From the NCBI GenBank assembly GCA_019454045.1, contig SKCR01015032.1, positions 62,001-126,000 on the forward strand: a stretch of 64,000 bases of DNA, read 5' to 3'. A program made the position numbers and the translations under genes. This DNA comes from Zanthoxylum bungeanum. Its lineage: Eukaryota > Streptophyta > Magnoliopsida > Sapindales > Rutaceae. Shown piece by piece: positions 10,896 to 21,951 of this stretch (position 1 is the stretch's first letter; each line of letters begins with the position of its first letter). A model generated the notes under the pieces. The model searched no databases, was not told the DNA's origin, and saw nothing but the letters and a program-made list of their open reading frames with translations.

Positions 10896-11638
10896 CATCT
10901 CTAACATGAAAACTACTTTAAGTCTTTTATTATATCCTCCAACTTATGTGTGGCTTTTCTAATTAAGAAAACTTTAAAAATACTCGTGTGATTCATATAA
11001 CATTCCAATAATCTATTGCCAATGTATGTTAATATTTAAAAATATATTAATTAAATGATAATGCTATTCTAAGGTCATTATTTTCGTTAAACGGGCTTAG
11101 TCGGCTCCCCAACATGGTAAGCTTTTTAGATTAACATCTTGCTAACTTAAATGGCTTCTAGTCATCATGCTTATATTCAAATTAACATCTTGCTTAAACC
11201 CAAATATATTTTCAATTACATTTAGGCTCTGGTTAATATAATTTTTCAAGTAGATTTTCTTCAAATAAAATTTTTACTAGTAGAGTATTTAGAAATAGAG
11301 TTTTTAATAATAAAATTCTTAAGTGTTTAATTGTCAATGAGAGCTTTTATTAAAATTTGTGAAATTATTTTAATGAACAAATTTCTTAAAATTATATTAT
11401 GAAATAATATTGTGAATTAAAATAAATACATTTTAAATAATTTAACTCTTTAAAAAGCTTTCCAACATGTACTCCCTAAAGCTCAAAATTTTACAATTTG
11501 CTAGTAGACACAAAATAATTTTTTTTTTTAATTCTAAAAAACTCTACTATAAATACAATCAAATACCACCAAAAATTTTGAAAAGAATTTTTGTGATTAA
11601 GAAAACACTTTTACCTAAAGTCATACCAATTATATACT
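10896..11638. other. AT-rich intergenic DNA, no gene seen
   Basis: AT-rich filler with many stops. The frame at 11467-11679 is lysine/isoleucine-rich from composition alone and runs into the LTR-like sequence at 11639. Confidence 0.55.
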
Positions 11639-12131
11639 TGTTGACGGAGGAAAATCACCCTAGAGCGAAATGGCCTTAGAGCGAAAAAGTAAAGGACAAA
11701 GGCAAGCAGGGCGACGAAGGGAAGAACGATCAATCAACAGACGACACAACAATTAGGACGATAAAGGAATAAGGACGACTGAACACATGCTGCAGTTAAT
11801 CCCACGATTACAACAGTTAGACAGTTACTTCCACGATCAGGTAGTGATGACGCACAACTCAACGGTTGAAGGCATGACTCGGCAGTTGCAGGGGAGTTAC
11901 GGACTAAAATCATCCGAGCAGTTTACAAATTCCACTATAAAAGGCTCACTCATGTGAAGAGAAAAAACCTCGATCAAATGAAGACTCAAACGAGCATCTT
12001 ATTTTTTATTTCGTAGTCTTTAGGACTGTAACTTGTGTGTTTGTGCCCCTTGTAGGCTTATTCACTTAATCAAACACCCATTGCTGGAACTTTAACTCAG
12101 GAGGTTTGAACCTTACACGTTTCTTCAACCA
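11639..12131 (+). repeat. putative solo LTR
   Basis: This GC-richer island in AT-rich DNA begins TGTTGACGG and ends TTCTTCAACCA, with near-inverted TGTTGA/TCAACCA termini. It has a good TATA box, ACTATAAAAGGC (about 11932-11943), followed by a CT/GT-rich downstream part. No internal coding domains and no second copy occur here. The flanking 5-mers (ATACT and TAAAA) do not match, so the ends are not proven. It could be a solo LTR of a Ty3/gypsy element or a promoter-like remnant of another kind. Confidence 0.4.
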
Positions 12132-12345
12132 TAAAATTATGCAAACAATACTTAATTTTGATGTATCAAATTTGGAAAGAGAGAAAGAAAGCTAACGATG
12201 AACTAAAAAATGGACATGGTCCTGGGTCGAGATGGGTGAAAGGTTTAATAATCACAAATCAAATATTTTGAGATCTCGAATCTCGATCGAAATTTGCAAT
12301 TTAAAATTTTTTGAACAAAATATTAGAATTCAGAATGATGATCTA

Positions 12346-13207
12346 TGTAACACTCAGGTTATCATGACATGCCTATTATAGTCATTTTATTAATGCACAA
12401 TATGTTATTTTGCATATAATCAAGTATTAATGGATTTGAAATCTTTGTAACCCTTCTTGGGGGGTCGGTATAATATTTCCGAAATTTCAATAACTTTTTT
12501 AATTTATCCGTTTTCATAAACAACACTCAATATTTTGACCATATCTTGACTACAAATATTATTTTCAGTGATTTCAGTATCATTGGAAAGCTCATACATG
12601 AGACTACAACTTTCATGTTAAGTATTTTTCCTACTTTCGTGAGTAACTAAGTCAAGGACCTTAAATTCAGCCCATTACATAGTGACGAGATTCATACAAA
12701 AAATTTGTCATGTGATTTTTTTCATTTAATATTATTTTAATAAAGGAAATCAAGGTGATGTGTGGCTTAGATTTATTTTGCTCTTATCTTCTACTTCAAT
12801 TATCCATCATTCACGTCAAAAACATGCCCTTATTCTTCTTCATTTGCTTCTCAAAAATCAAGCTCAAAATTGGTTGTTTTTTTTTTCAAGTGCCAATTTG
12901 AAGTAAGTAAGTTTTTCTTCTTTTACCATAGCAATTGTATGCATTCAAACATGATTTTACAAGCCTTTTATTAGAGCTCGTGGAAATCCAAGCATGATTC
13001 ATATCCATGTTGCATGATGGTGTCAAATTTAGTGTTAATTACATATATATTGGTGTTTATTGTCATGATTTGTGCTTGGAATAATTGGAAGTAAGAAAAC
13101 CCCTAGATATGGGTATATTATAGCCATGAATTTGAAGCATGAATTGGGTGTTATTGTGACCCCTTTGAGGGGTTGAAGCATGTTATGGATATACTAGTAA
13201 CAATGAT
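12346..13207 (+). repeat. segment 1 of an older LTR-like repeat (possible chromovirus LTR)
   Basis: It begins TGTAACACTCAGG, similar to the TGTAACACC start of many plant Tekay/Del chromovirus LTRs, and includes the GGAAAGCTCATACATGAG type of block I associate with them. It continues after the solo LTR at 15198 and again at 28010, so it is the host sequence into which both younger elements inserted. No gag-pol of this family is present. The lineage is a guess from the start sequence. Confidence 0.4.
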
Positions 13208-15192
13208 TGATGGGAAGCGGCCGCGAGTGCGCAGCGAAAAAATAAATAATTAAAATTATGATGCCGCTTTCCCTTTACCCAAGACCCATTTGTTTTGATT
13301 ATTCTACGAGCCTAGGCATGTTACTATATATTCTAAGCATAAAACTCATAAAACATGTAAAGAACATAAACCTAAACATGCTAACTATCATAAGAACTCT
13401 AATTAAAATAAAGAAAGAAAAAGACTTACTTGAACCGTAGACTCCTCCAGTCCTCCCTCCAATCTACAAGCTTTTCTCGAACTCATCAAGCTCTTCCACG
13501 TTCCAAAGAGCCACCCAAGTGTGTGGCCTCCAAAGATGAACACACCAAAGCCAAAACTCAACGGCAAGACTACGCCTTGAGTGCACGGGTATTTTGCCCT
13601 TGGTGCTAGCCTAGGCAAATACCTCAAAACTTTTAACTCGAGGTTCCTCTAGTCAATTAGACTTAAGGATCCTCAAAATCAGTGGCTTACTCTTAAACTT
13701 TAGAGTTGCTCACTTATATAAACCCAAGATATGAAAGGTTTGGTGCAAAAATTTGTGAAGAATTCTTTGGGTTTATATAGTGCTCCAAAGACAACAAAAT
13801 TAATTAAGAATCCGATGTGGGATAAAAGCCAATTTAATCTTAGACATTGGATCTTAATTTAGTGGTTTAATAAGATTATAAAACCCTAATAAGCGTTTGG
13901 GCCGAATTGGAATTCAAAACAAATAACAAAAATAAATAAATAAAATTTTACTATTCACGAGGTACAATTCACGCGTTACTATTCATATGAATAGTAATTT
14001 TTTTAAATCTATTTATTCCAATTCCCAAAGTGCCCCTATCGTCATTCACCAATCCCTAAGCCACTATAGAACCTCATAAATGATCTGTTCAATAATTAAC
14101 ACATTGAATCATTTATGAACAATTCCTACAGCAATCATATATGTTGTTAAATATGTACTGTGCACTGTTAACCATTGATTTCGACTTTGTTGTGTGTGAC
14201 CTTTTGGGTTCCCCTCAAGTTGGACATGAAATGAATCGTGATAATTTAATCGAACATAAATTATCCTCCGATCAGATGGTCGTTCGATTTCAATGATCAA
14301 GGTTGACATCTAGCAACATGCCAAGGCCCCCAAATGAGAAGGAAAGATATATATACCCATTCTGTATGCGATTTACATATGATACGGTATCTCGCCTCAC
14401 TGTATCCCCACATATTGCTCTAGGGTACGGAAAATATCTACCCATATGGTCAAAGGTATGATGTTGATAGTGTCATGAATCGTGTTAACCCAAGAATCTC
14501 ACATGATTCTTCTGTTGTGGCCACAGTCTCAAGCACTGATCACACATATCAACCCGCGAACTGGAATACTACTCTTATAAGAAAATATTATCCGAGAGAG
14601 TGGCGATTCTCTGTTGTATCTTTAAAAACTTCATGTGTTTCAACAAATGACCCAATCATACCCTTATGACCGGATCTTTTGAACCGAGGAAGGAGAATGT
14701 CAAAGTTATTTGATCCACACATAAAATTTTAAAGACCTCAAGTCTAAGGACTAGTCAAATAATCGATACATGAAAGTTCTCACAGACACATGGGATAAAC
14801 ACTTCATATGAAAACTTTTGGCGGTCAGTTCGATGGACACAAGCAACTCATGCATCCATGTGATACACCAAGCGGACGGATCTCCGCTAGTAGCCTATGA
14901 GATCGGCTACCCTGCTTAAGGGCGGATCATATCATCATGCTAGTCTCTCTGCTTTGTGAACGCCCTGATTATTCACAAAACTATGACTATGAACATTTAA
15001 GAGTAATGATTCTCATAAGGCGTGGAAGCCATCGTCTTATTACTCCAAGGGCTTTATTACAGTGTTGATGATTCATATAAGTTATGTAAGACATGTATAA
15101 TAAAGATTGTCATTTTATTAATTAATGAAAATATTACAAATACATGTACATATAGCCCATCCACAAGTTGGGTATAGGGCATATCCCTAACA
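13208..15192 (-). mobile_element. solo copia LTR, 1985 bp, with TSD ATGAT
   Basis: On the minus strand it runs from TGTTAGGGATATGCCCTATA to a GCGCACTCGCGG...CCCATCA end. ATGAT flanks it on both sides (13203-13207 and 15193-15197), so the boundaries are firm. There is no internal domain, so this is what remains after recombination between the two LTRs of one element. The start resembles the TGTTGGAAATATGCCCTA-type LTR of the Angela/BARE lineage. The joined flanks read smoothly across the insertion. Confidence 0.9.
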
Positions 15193-15197
15193 ATGAT

Positions 15198-16099
15198 TTG
15201 TATGGGTGCATGAATTTTACTCTTGTAGATGCAGTTTGATTAACTCATGATAAGACTTGGAATTATGCTCGTGTCACGACGCAGCGATATCAAACGAGAT
15301 TTTTTGTCCCAAATTTTACCTTGTAAGTTTTGCGACGCAGAATTTGTATCGTGACGCGGGATGTTCAGCTAGCGTTACGATGCGAATGGCCCTGCGTCAT
15401 GACGCATCACCAGTTTCAGGACCCATTTTGATTGGTATTAAGTTTTGTCTCAAGATGTCAGGAAACGTCTTAGGTTTCTCTGTCAGTATGACTACACGCA
15501 TCATTCATGTGCATATTTAGAATCATAATGTTCAAGTATACTAACTTTAGTTAAACTTATGTTTCACAAAATCCACGCAGGAGAATTCCTTCACTTCAAT
15601 TTGAGTACGTGAGCATTATGACATCGATTTATGAGTGAATGATATTTTCCTTGTTATGTTTACAAGCTATTATGGTGGTGGCATTCCTTACTTACAGTTT
15701 ATACATTATAAATATCAATCCACATTTCATGTTACACAAATTATATTTCATGATCTTCAAGTCGCATTTCATGATCATGGCTCACATTTTCAGTTTTGTA
15801 GCCCATGTTTACATTATTATAGTTCATATTCTCACAAATCATGGACATATTTTTTTTAGTTTGTGTTCACATATTACATGTTTACATAACAATTTTCAGT
15901 TCACGTTAACGTTTTCCGTTCATGTCATAGTTTTTAGGTTATGACATATGTTTCTATTTCATGTTTACGGTTGCAGTCACGTTATTATGTTATAATTTTC
16001 ATTCATATTTCTAAGTTTACGCTATACAGTTATTTGTCATGATTACATGATTACAATTTATATTTTCTCACGTGTCATGTTTTCATGTTTTTAGATATT
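15198..16099 (+). repeat. segment 2 of the older LTR-like repeat, with cryptic TTCATG/TTTAC simple sequence
   Basis: The part at 15270-15420 has several GACGC/ACGACGC words. From about 15640 to 16099 the sequence is built from recurring short words such as TTCATG, TTTACA, TCACG and CAGTTCA. The same pattern resumes at 28010 across the Athila element. Open frames here come from that simple composition. Confidence 0.5.
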
Positions 16100-16999
16100 T
16101 GACCGGTGCGTAATCACACGCGTATAACGCAAGCGCACGTATCGTTCAAGTAGTATAAAAAGTATCGATCCCACGAGGACTTAAAACCTAAGCTATTAGT
16201 TTATGAAGCCAAATTATTACAAGTATCTAATGGATTGATTGTTTGATTGGTTGGTGACTTTAAACTTAGAACAAGTAAATAAAATTGCGCAAAAATAGAT
16301 TAAAGAAAATTCAATATTAAGAAACTATCCAGGGTTGTGAATCCTTCCAATATCTTTTAAAAGATGAAGTGGTTATTTTATGTTTGTGTAATATATTGGT
16401 TTACTAACCTGGAATACGAAACTATGCAAAAGCCTCTGTTGATGGTCAACTGCACATACCCAGTGTAACCCAATTAAACCATATGTCTATGTCAATCAAA
16501 TTACCTGGATTCATTAAGATTAAGTTCCAATTGTGGGTACCCCCGCCCGACAGGTATATGTCTATCATGTAAGGAAATCTATTAAAGAGTTATCTATCCT
16601 CAAGCAAGATCGTGGGCTATTAAGTCTAAGGCTGAAACCAAAAATTCCTTTGTCAAGTTTATTTTAAGTTTACTAGATCAATCTTATTAGTGACCAGTTA
16701 ATAAGACGCATTAAGCTTAAGACTTAATAAGTAAACTTTTATATTACCCAAACTATAAAAGACCCCATTATAACCCGATGATATTGGAATTCATCACAAC
16801 CCCAGATAACGGACTTAGTTACGACACATATCTAAGGCTAATAAAAGCTTAAATAAAATAAAAGACATAAATTAAATGCAGAAATTAAAAATGTAAAAGT
16901 ACAATAAAAGAAATTGATGGGGTTAGAGGATCCACTTTTAATATTTCAAAATTAGAAATCTCTCTTATTGTCAATATTTACCGATTAATTATATTTAAA

Positions 17000-17160
17000 C
17001 CGACCATATAGGCGGTGATATCATTTGTCCAAAGTCCAACCGACCATATAGGCGGTAACAAAATCATATAAACGACCATATAGGCGGTAACAAGGTTAGC
17101 ACATAAACCGTATAGGCAGAAACTAAGTCCAATAATGTAAAACAAGCCATATAGGAGGGA
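17000..17160 (-). repeat. imperfect repeat of CCGACCATATAGGCGGT in LTR
   Basis: Copies begin near 17000, 17040, 17072, 17104 and 17144 and decay to the right. A matching array lies in the other LTR at about 27061-27190. It is a subterminal LTR repeat of unknown role. Confidence 0.7.
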
Positions 17161-17437
17161 GATTACTCTAATTTATTATATTAAAAGTCTTACCTTTTCA
17201 CCCCAGCAGAATAAGATTACATGCCCATGCTGTAAATGAAAACACACAAAATTTTATTAATTAGATAAAAAGAAAATACAAGAAAACTTAAACTAATACA
17301 CAAGAACTTTCCTTTAGGTTTATATGGAGAAATTCCTCCAAAGAAAGCATGGAAAATTTACAAAGTTAAGCTTAGTATTTATAGGAAAATCTAAAGGCTT
17401 CCACCAATTTCTCCACCAATTGCTCCACGAATTGCTC

Positions 17438-17473
17438 CACCAAATATGGCATCAAACATGGCACCAAACATGG
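17438..17473 (-). repeat. 12-bp minisatellite, 3 units
   Basis: Three head-to-tail copies of CACCAAACATGG-like units, followed by GAAGCATGTTTGGTGG, which is the reverse complement of the unit and forms a hairpin end. The partner LTR has eleven units (27473-27604). Confidence 0.85.
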
Positions 17474-17946
17474 AAGCATGTTTGGTGGAAGTTTGACAAT
17501 TTTTATTTTTTTATTTTATTTATTTTATTTTATATTTTGAAAATGACTATAGTAATTACACAAAATACATTGGAGTTTTCATCCATTTCGGTCTTGCAAA
17601 CTTCCGAATTCGAAAATATTTAAATCTTCAAAGCTGTAGATCTATGTGTCTTATTTAATCTTCAACTTGAATTGGCTCAATCGGATATCGGATGAAAAAG
17701 TTATGGCCAAAATCCGAAACTTGCGCAAAACTGGAATTTAGGACTGCACTTCGTGACACGTATAGTAAATTTCCGTCTTCGCCATTTTTTTGCTCTGGAT
17801 TTCATCGTTTTAGCCCCGATTTGATTCATTAAGTCCCGATACTTTATTTATCTACAAAACACATCAAAACATTCATCAAACCCGAGAAACTAAACAAAAT
17901 ATTAGGTAAAAGGGGCGGTAAATATTGATATATTTTCCGCTCATCA

Positions 17947-17957
17947 CACCCCCAAAC
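17947..17957 (-). promoter_or_regulatory. polypurine tract of Athila-like element
   Basis: On the minus strand GTTTGGGGGTG directly precedes the LTR start TGATGAGCGG, the expected plus-strand primer site. Confidence 0.8.
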
Positions 17958-19083
17958 ATAATATTTTGCTAGTCCTCGAGCAAAACAGCAAAATAAAATG
18001 CAAAAAATAATTAAAATTAAACTGAGCCACTTTTGTAGGGATCACGGTTGCATTTAGCGTATGCAACAAGCCTTTAAACCTCTAGGTGTCCCTAGTGGAC
18101 GAGTTGTTGTCTCGTGAGGGTTTACAGCGACGATACCCACAAACGTTTGATAAAAGTAAAAAGATAGTGAAACTAATGCACACAAAAGCAAAAAGACAAG
18201 AGAAAGAGAATAAAAAAGTTAGTGACTAAACAGGTGAAACTTCTTATCCAAGTCAATAATTGTTTTGTTTCTTTCTAAATTACCGAATAAATAAATTCTC
18301 CGATTATTTTTTACCATTCTCCATATACACAGCCAACAAAATATTAATCAACTCATTTTGCCAACAATAGTCACAAGTGTAGTTGAAAAGAGAGTAATAT
18401 TTTTTTTCCTAAAGTTATATCAGAATTCACACCTTTTTTAAACAATGGAATAATTTTTTTGATATTTTTTTTAATTTATATAAAATATCTTTCATCTATG
18501 TAGCGAGCTTTGGGTCAGTGACTCCCAAACCAGTTGGCTTTAGGGCACTAGGTGTTAAGACAGCCTTACATACTTAATAACTCGGATCTCATACGTTTTT
18601 TTTTCACTTTTTTTTTCTTTTTTTTAATCCCATTGTTTTTTTTAGATGTTTCCTCCAATTAAACTAGAGCACTTAATATTACAAACTCGTCAATTACTTC
18701 TCATGTCTGTATGTTTCCATGCATGTTGATAATACCTGTCAACTGAACATATGAAGATCCATTTTAGTCAATTTTATGGAGAATTCACAAATTAAATAAT
18801 TCAAAAGGAAATAAACAAAAATTAACTTGTTCCGAAATAGGTTGAGATACGTCTCAGGAGTAGAAATTCCTTACACAACTATCTCACACCAATTTCACCT
18901 GATTAATCAAATTAAAAACACTAAAACACTAAATATATTTTTTTTGTAAAATTTTTCATTTTTTTTGTATTTTTCGAAAAAAAAAAATTGGAATAAAAAT
19001 AAAAACATCATACAAAATAAAAACAAAATACTAGTCAACTAATTCTCTCTCCCAAACCTAAATGAGACATTGTCCCCAATGTC
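17958..19083 (-). other. 3' non-coding region of Athila-like element
   Basis: On the minus strand, just after the LOG copy, it reads GACATTGGGGACAATGTC, a phrase of the type common in the 3' regions of plant gypsy elements. Phrases such as ACCTAGTGCCCTAAAGCC follow (about 18536-18556). No open frame is evident. Together with the polypurine tract this shows the LOG copy lies inside the element. Confidence 0.7.
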
Positions 19084-19803
19084 TTAAACAGTAGAAGAAG
19101 AGTTTAGAAGATAGTACATGGTTAGCTGAAATTCTACATCTAAATGAAAAGTTACGGTTAAGATCCAGATTAATCCGACTCTCTTACCACGATCGTTCTC
19201 GGACCAATTTATCTTTGAAATGATAGGGTCAATTTGTGGTTCAAAGGCTAAGATTTGGTCAATTAAATCTGGGGCAGTTCTGGCAGTGAAGAGGAGTTCT
19301 TTTACAGGTTTTGACATGAACCCATTTCTCCGGGCATCATCAAGAAACACACAAAGAAAATCATAAAATCCATCAATGTTGTACAGTCTAAGCGGTTTCT
19401 GGTGTATGTTCAGGTTTGCCCAAGATAACACTGTAAAGATTTCCTCCATTGTGCCCAAGCCACCTGGCAAAACAATAAAAGCATCAGCACGGTTAACCAT
19501 TTCTGTCAGTCATTCAGACATACCTGGCACGATTAGTTCCTCTTCGTTTGATGGTCCAATAAGATTCGCCTCCGCCAAAGGTTTTGGGATGATTCCCAAG
19601 ACTTGACTGCCTCCTTTCTGTACAGCTTTTGAAACGATCCCCATTAGTCCAAGCTTGCCACCGCCATATACTAAGTGCATATTCCTTGCAGCTAAGACTC
19701 GACCCAATTCATGTGTTGCTGCTACGTATTGTGGTTTAGCACTAACACTAGTACTGCAAAACACACAGATGTTTTCAACTCGTCTTCTTGATGTGGCTTC
19801 CAT
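19084..19803 (-). pseudogene. LOG-like: LOG-like cytokinin riboside monophosphate phosphoribohydrolase, intronless captured copy
   Basis: LOG enzymes release active free-base cytokinin from cytokinin riboside 5'-monophosphate in the cytosol. The frame starts at ATG 19803. ICVFC is near residue 12, the Rossmann-type YGGGKLGLMG at 46-55, VLGIIP at 68-73, and the signature PGGLGTMEE at 113-121. WANLNIHQKPL follows, and a full-length C-terminus ends at 19084. One in-frame TGA at codon 98 (19512-19510) interrupts it. The family normally has an Arg at this place and the codon looks like CGA turned to TGA, so the stop removes a catalytic residue. Plant LOG genes have several introns and none is present here, which points to copying from mRNA. 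It lies between pol and the 3' LTR, in the same orientation as the element. Confidence 0.85.
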
Positions 19804-20043
19804 GTTTTACTCTGGATGTCTTCAAAAGTGCAATGATGAGTTGAATTTATAATACCTGAAAATGGTGAGTAAAAATAATAGCACTAGTACCTGCCAAATG
19901 AAAATTATTAGTTAAACAGTAAAATAAATCGTGATAGTCAAAAAGATCTGGATCTTGTCGGAGAAAATAACAAAACAAATCATAATTATTAGGAAAAGAC
20001 AAAGAGATATAATATTTACAATAATTTACGGCTTGATTGACGT

Positions 20044-20592
20044 CTACGCGTCAGGGACAAGCTTCCCATCCGATTTTCTTATAAATTGGCAAACATGGTC
20101 TTTTTGAGTCAGATTCCCGAGACTTAACTGTTGTCTTTCTTTTGGGAATTGTTCATATAACACGCAAATTTCGTGATACACATATCCACTGGGATGCATC
20201 TCAAGAGTTTTAGAGATGTCATCCTAAGACTCCTTACTCAAGCCATCCTTAATGAAATTAATCTTATCTTCACGGTTATCAGACACCATTCCTAAAGAAC
20301 GACAACGAGTATCACAAAACATACAAGCATATTTATAACAAACACACATTCTTTTGGCTCTTCTCTTTTTAACATATGTGCTTCTTTATAAACCAGGCAG
20401 ATGTGTAATAAAAGAGTCAGAAAAATCACATGCCAATCGAACATGTACTTCAATAATCCAACGAATCTCAGTAGGAATACCGTTGATCATCAGTAGTCTC
20501 ATCTGTTCCAAGCGAGCTTTGTAAACTTTCATCAGTGATTTTTTAGGGAGAGAAGGAAATTGCTTGTGAAGATTTACGACAGCTTCTTCCAT
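20044..20592 (-). pseudogene. unidentified captured frame with basic/Cys-rich segment, possibly plant-virus nucleic-acid-binding-protein-like
   Basis: One frame runs from ATG 20592 to TAG 20046-20044 (183 codons) with two in-frame stops, TAA at codon 69 (20388-20386) and TAG at codon 123 (20226-20224). Codons 70-81 are basic (STYVKKRRAKR). Codons 82-98 hold five cysteines (C83, C85, C90, C93, C97) with a Tyr-Lys pair. A G-M-V...N...F-I...G pattern follows at 101-117. This order, a helical N-terminal part, then an arginine-rich stretch, clustered cysteines and a short hydrophobic end, recalls the small cysteine-rich nucleic-acid-binding proteins of carlavirus-like plant viruses, which are also linked to silencing suppression. 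That is a pattern match from memory, not a search. It does not look like Athila env or LOG. The role in the element is unknown. Confidence 0.4.
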
Positions 20593-20730
20593 CCTGAAAT
20601 GACTTAACTTGCGAAAACTAAACACACAAAATGAAATCACACAAAATCACAATATATACACAAATTACGTGGGTTGCCTCCCAGCTAGCGCTAAGTTTAA
20701 CGTCGTCAGCTAGACGTGACTGCCCGAACG

Positions 20731-21863
20731 TTATACTGGATCTGAAAGTGTGACACTTTCTTTTTGTCGCTCAAATGTTTCTCCCCAATAGTGCTTGACA
20801 CGTTGACTGTTAACCTTGAATGTTTCATTGGTTTTGGGATCCATTAACTCAACAGCTCCATATGGTAAAACCTGAGTGATCACAAATGGACCTGACCACC
20901 TTGATTTCAACTTTCCAGGGAAAATTTTCAACCTCGAGTTGTACAACAACACATGTTGCCTTGGTTCCAACTGTCTGTGCATTATTTTTTGGTCATGCCA
21001 TTTCTTGGTCTTTTCCTTGTATAATCTGGCATTCTCATAAGCCTGTAGGCGAAATTCCTCCAATTTATTGAGTTGGTGAAGTCTTTTCTCTCCTGCAGCT
21101 TGTGGATCAAGATTCAACTTCTTCAGTGCCCAGTACGACTTGTGTTCAAGCTCAACTGGCAGATGTCACGCTTTCCCAAACACCATTCGATATGGGGACA
21201 TACCAATGGGTGTCTTGTAAGTTGTCTGGTAGGCCCATAATGCATCATCCAGTTTTGTAGACCAGACCCTCCTTGTTGATCGAACAGTTCTTTCCAAGAT
21301 TCTTTTAATTTCCCTGTTTGAAAATTCAACCTGTCCATTTGACTGCGGATGGTAGGCAGTGGCAACCTTATGAGTAACTCCATATTTGGATAGGAGTGCA
21401 TCGAAATATCTGTTGTAAAAGTGTGTACCACCATCGCTAATAATTGCACGAGGTGTTCCGAAGCGAGTGAAAATATTCTATTTAAGGAACTTGATCACCA
21501 CTTTTGAATCATTTGATGGCAGTGCAATTGCTTCAACCCATTTGGAGACGTAGTCTACTACAACCAGTATGTACAGGTTTCCGAATGATGGAACAAAGGG
21601 TCCCATAAAATCAATACCCCACACATCGAACATCTCCACTTCCAGAATGTTTTGCAAAGGTCCTTCATTTCTCCTTGAAATATTCCCCGTTCTTTGGCAC
21701 CTGTCACATTGAAGAGCAAAAAGATAAGCATCTTTAAAAAGAGTGGGCTAGAACAAACCTGATTGAAGGACTTTGGCTGCAGTTTTATTCCCGCTAAAGT
21801 GTCCGCCATATGATGATGAATGACAATGTTGCAGAACACTGTTGACCTCCTCCTGTGGAACAC
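20731..21863 (-). pseudogene. pol: Athila pol, integrase part
   Basis: Integrase inserts the DNA copy into the chromosome. Three minus-strand segments (21863-21558, 21449-21123, 21117-20731) in shifted frames cover zinc-binding, core and C-terminal regions. The C-terminal part has KKWHDQKI, HVLLYNSRLKIFPGKLKSRW and GPFVITQVLPYGAVEL, typical of the Athila/Tat branch. Frameshifts near 21450-21550 and 21120 break it. On the minus strand the phrase GCTGGGAGGCAACCCACG follows just downstream, as in other Athila elements. Confidence 0.85.
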
Positions 21864-21951
21864 AACACCTCAGTAATTGATCAGCACATCGTTTGAACAG
21901 ATACGGCTCATCCCAAACATAGTGTTTGACTTCTTTGAAGAACTTCTTCCG

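Larger units (their letters stand above)
16100..17946 (-). repeat. 3' LTR of Athila-like element
   Basis: 1847 bp, near identical to 26146-28009. It contains about five copies of a TATAGGCGGT phrase between 17000 and 17155, and three units of a 12-bp repeat at 17438-17473. A captured-gene region lies immediately upstream on the minus strand. Confidence 0.95.
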
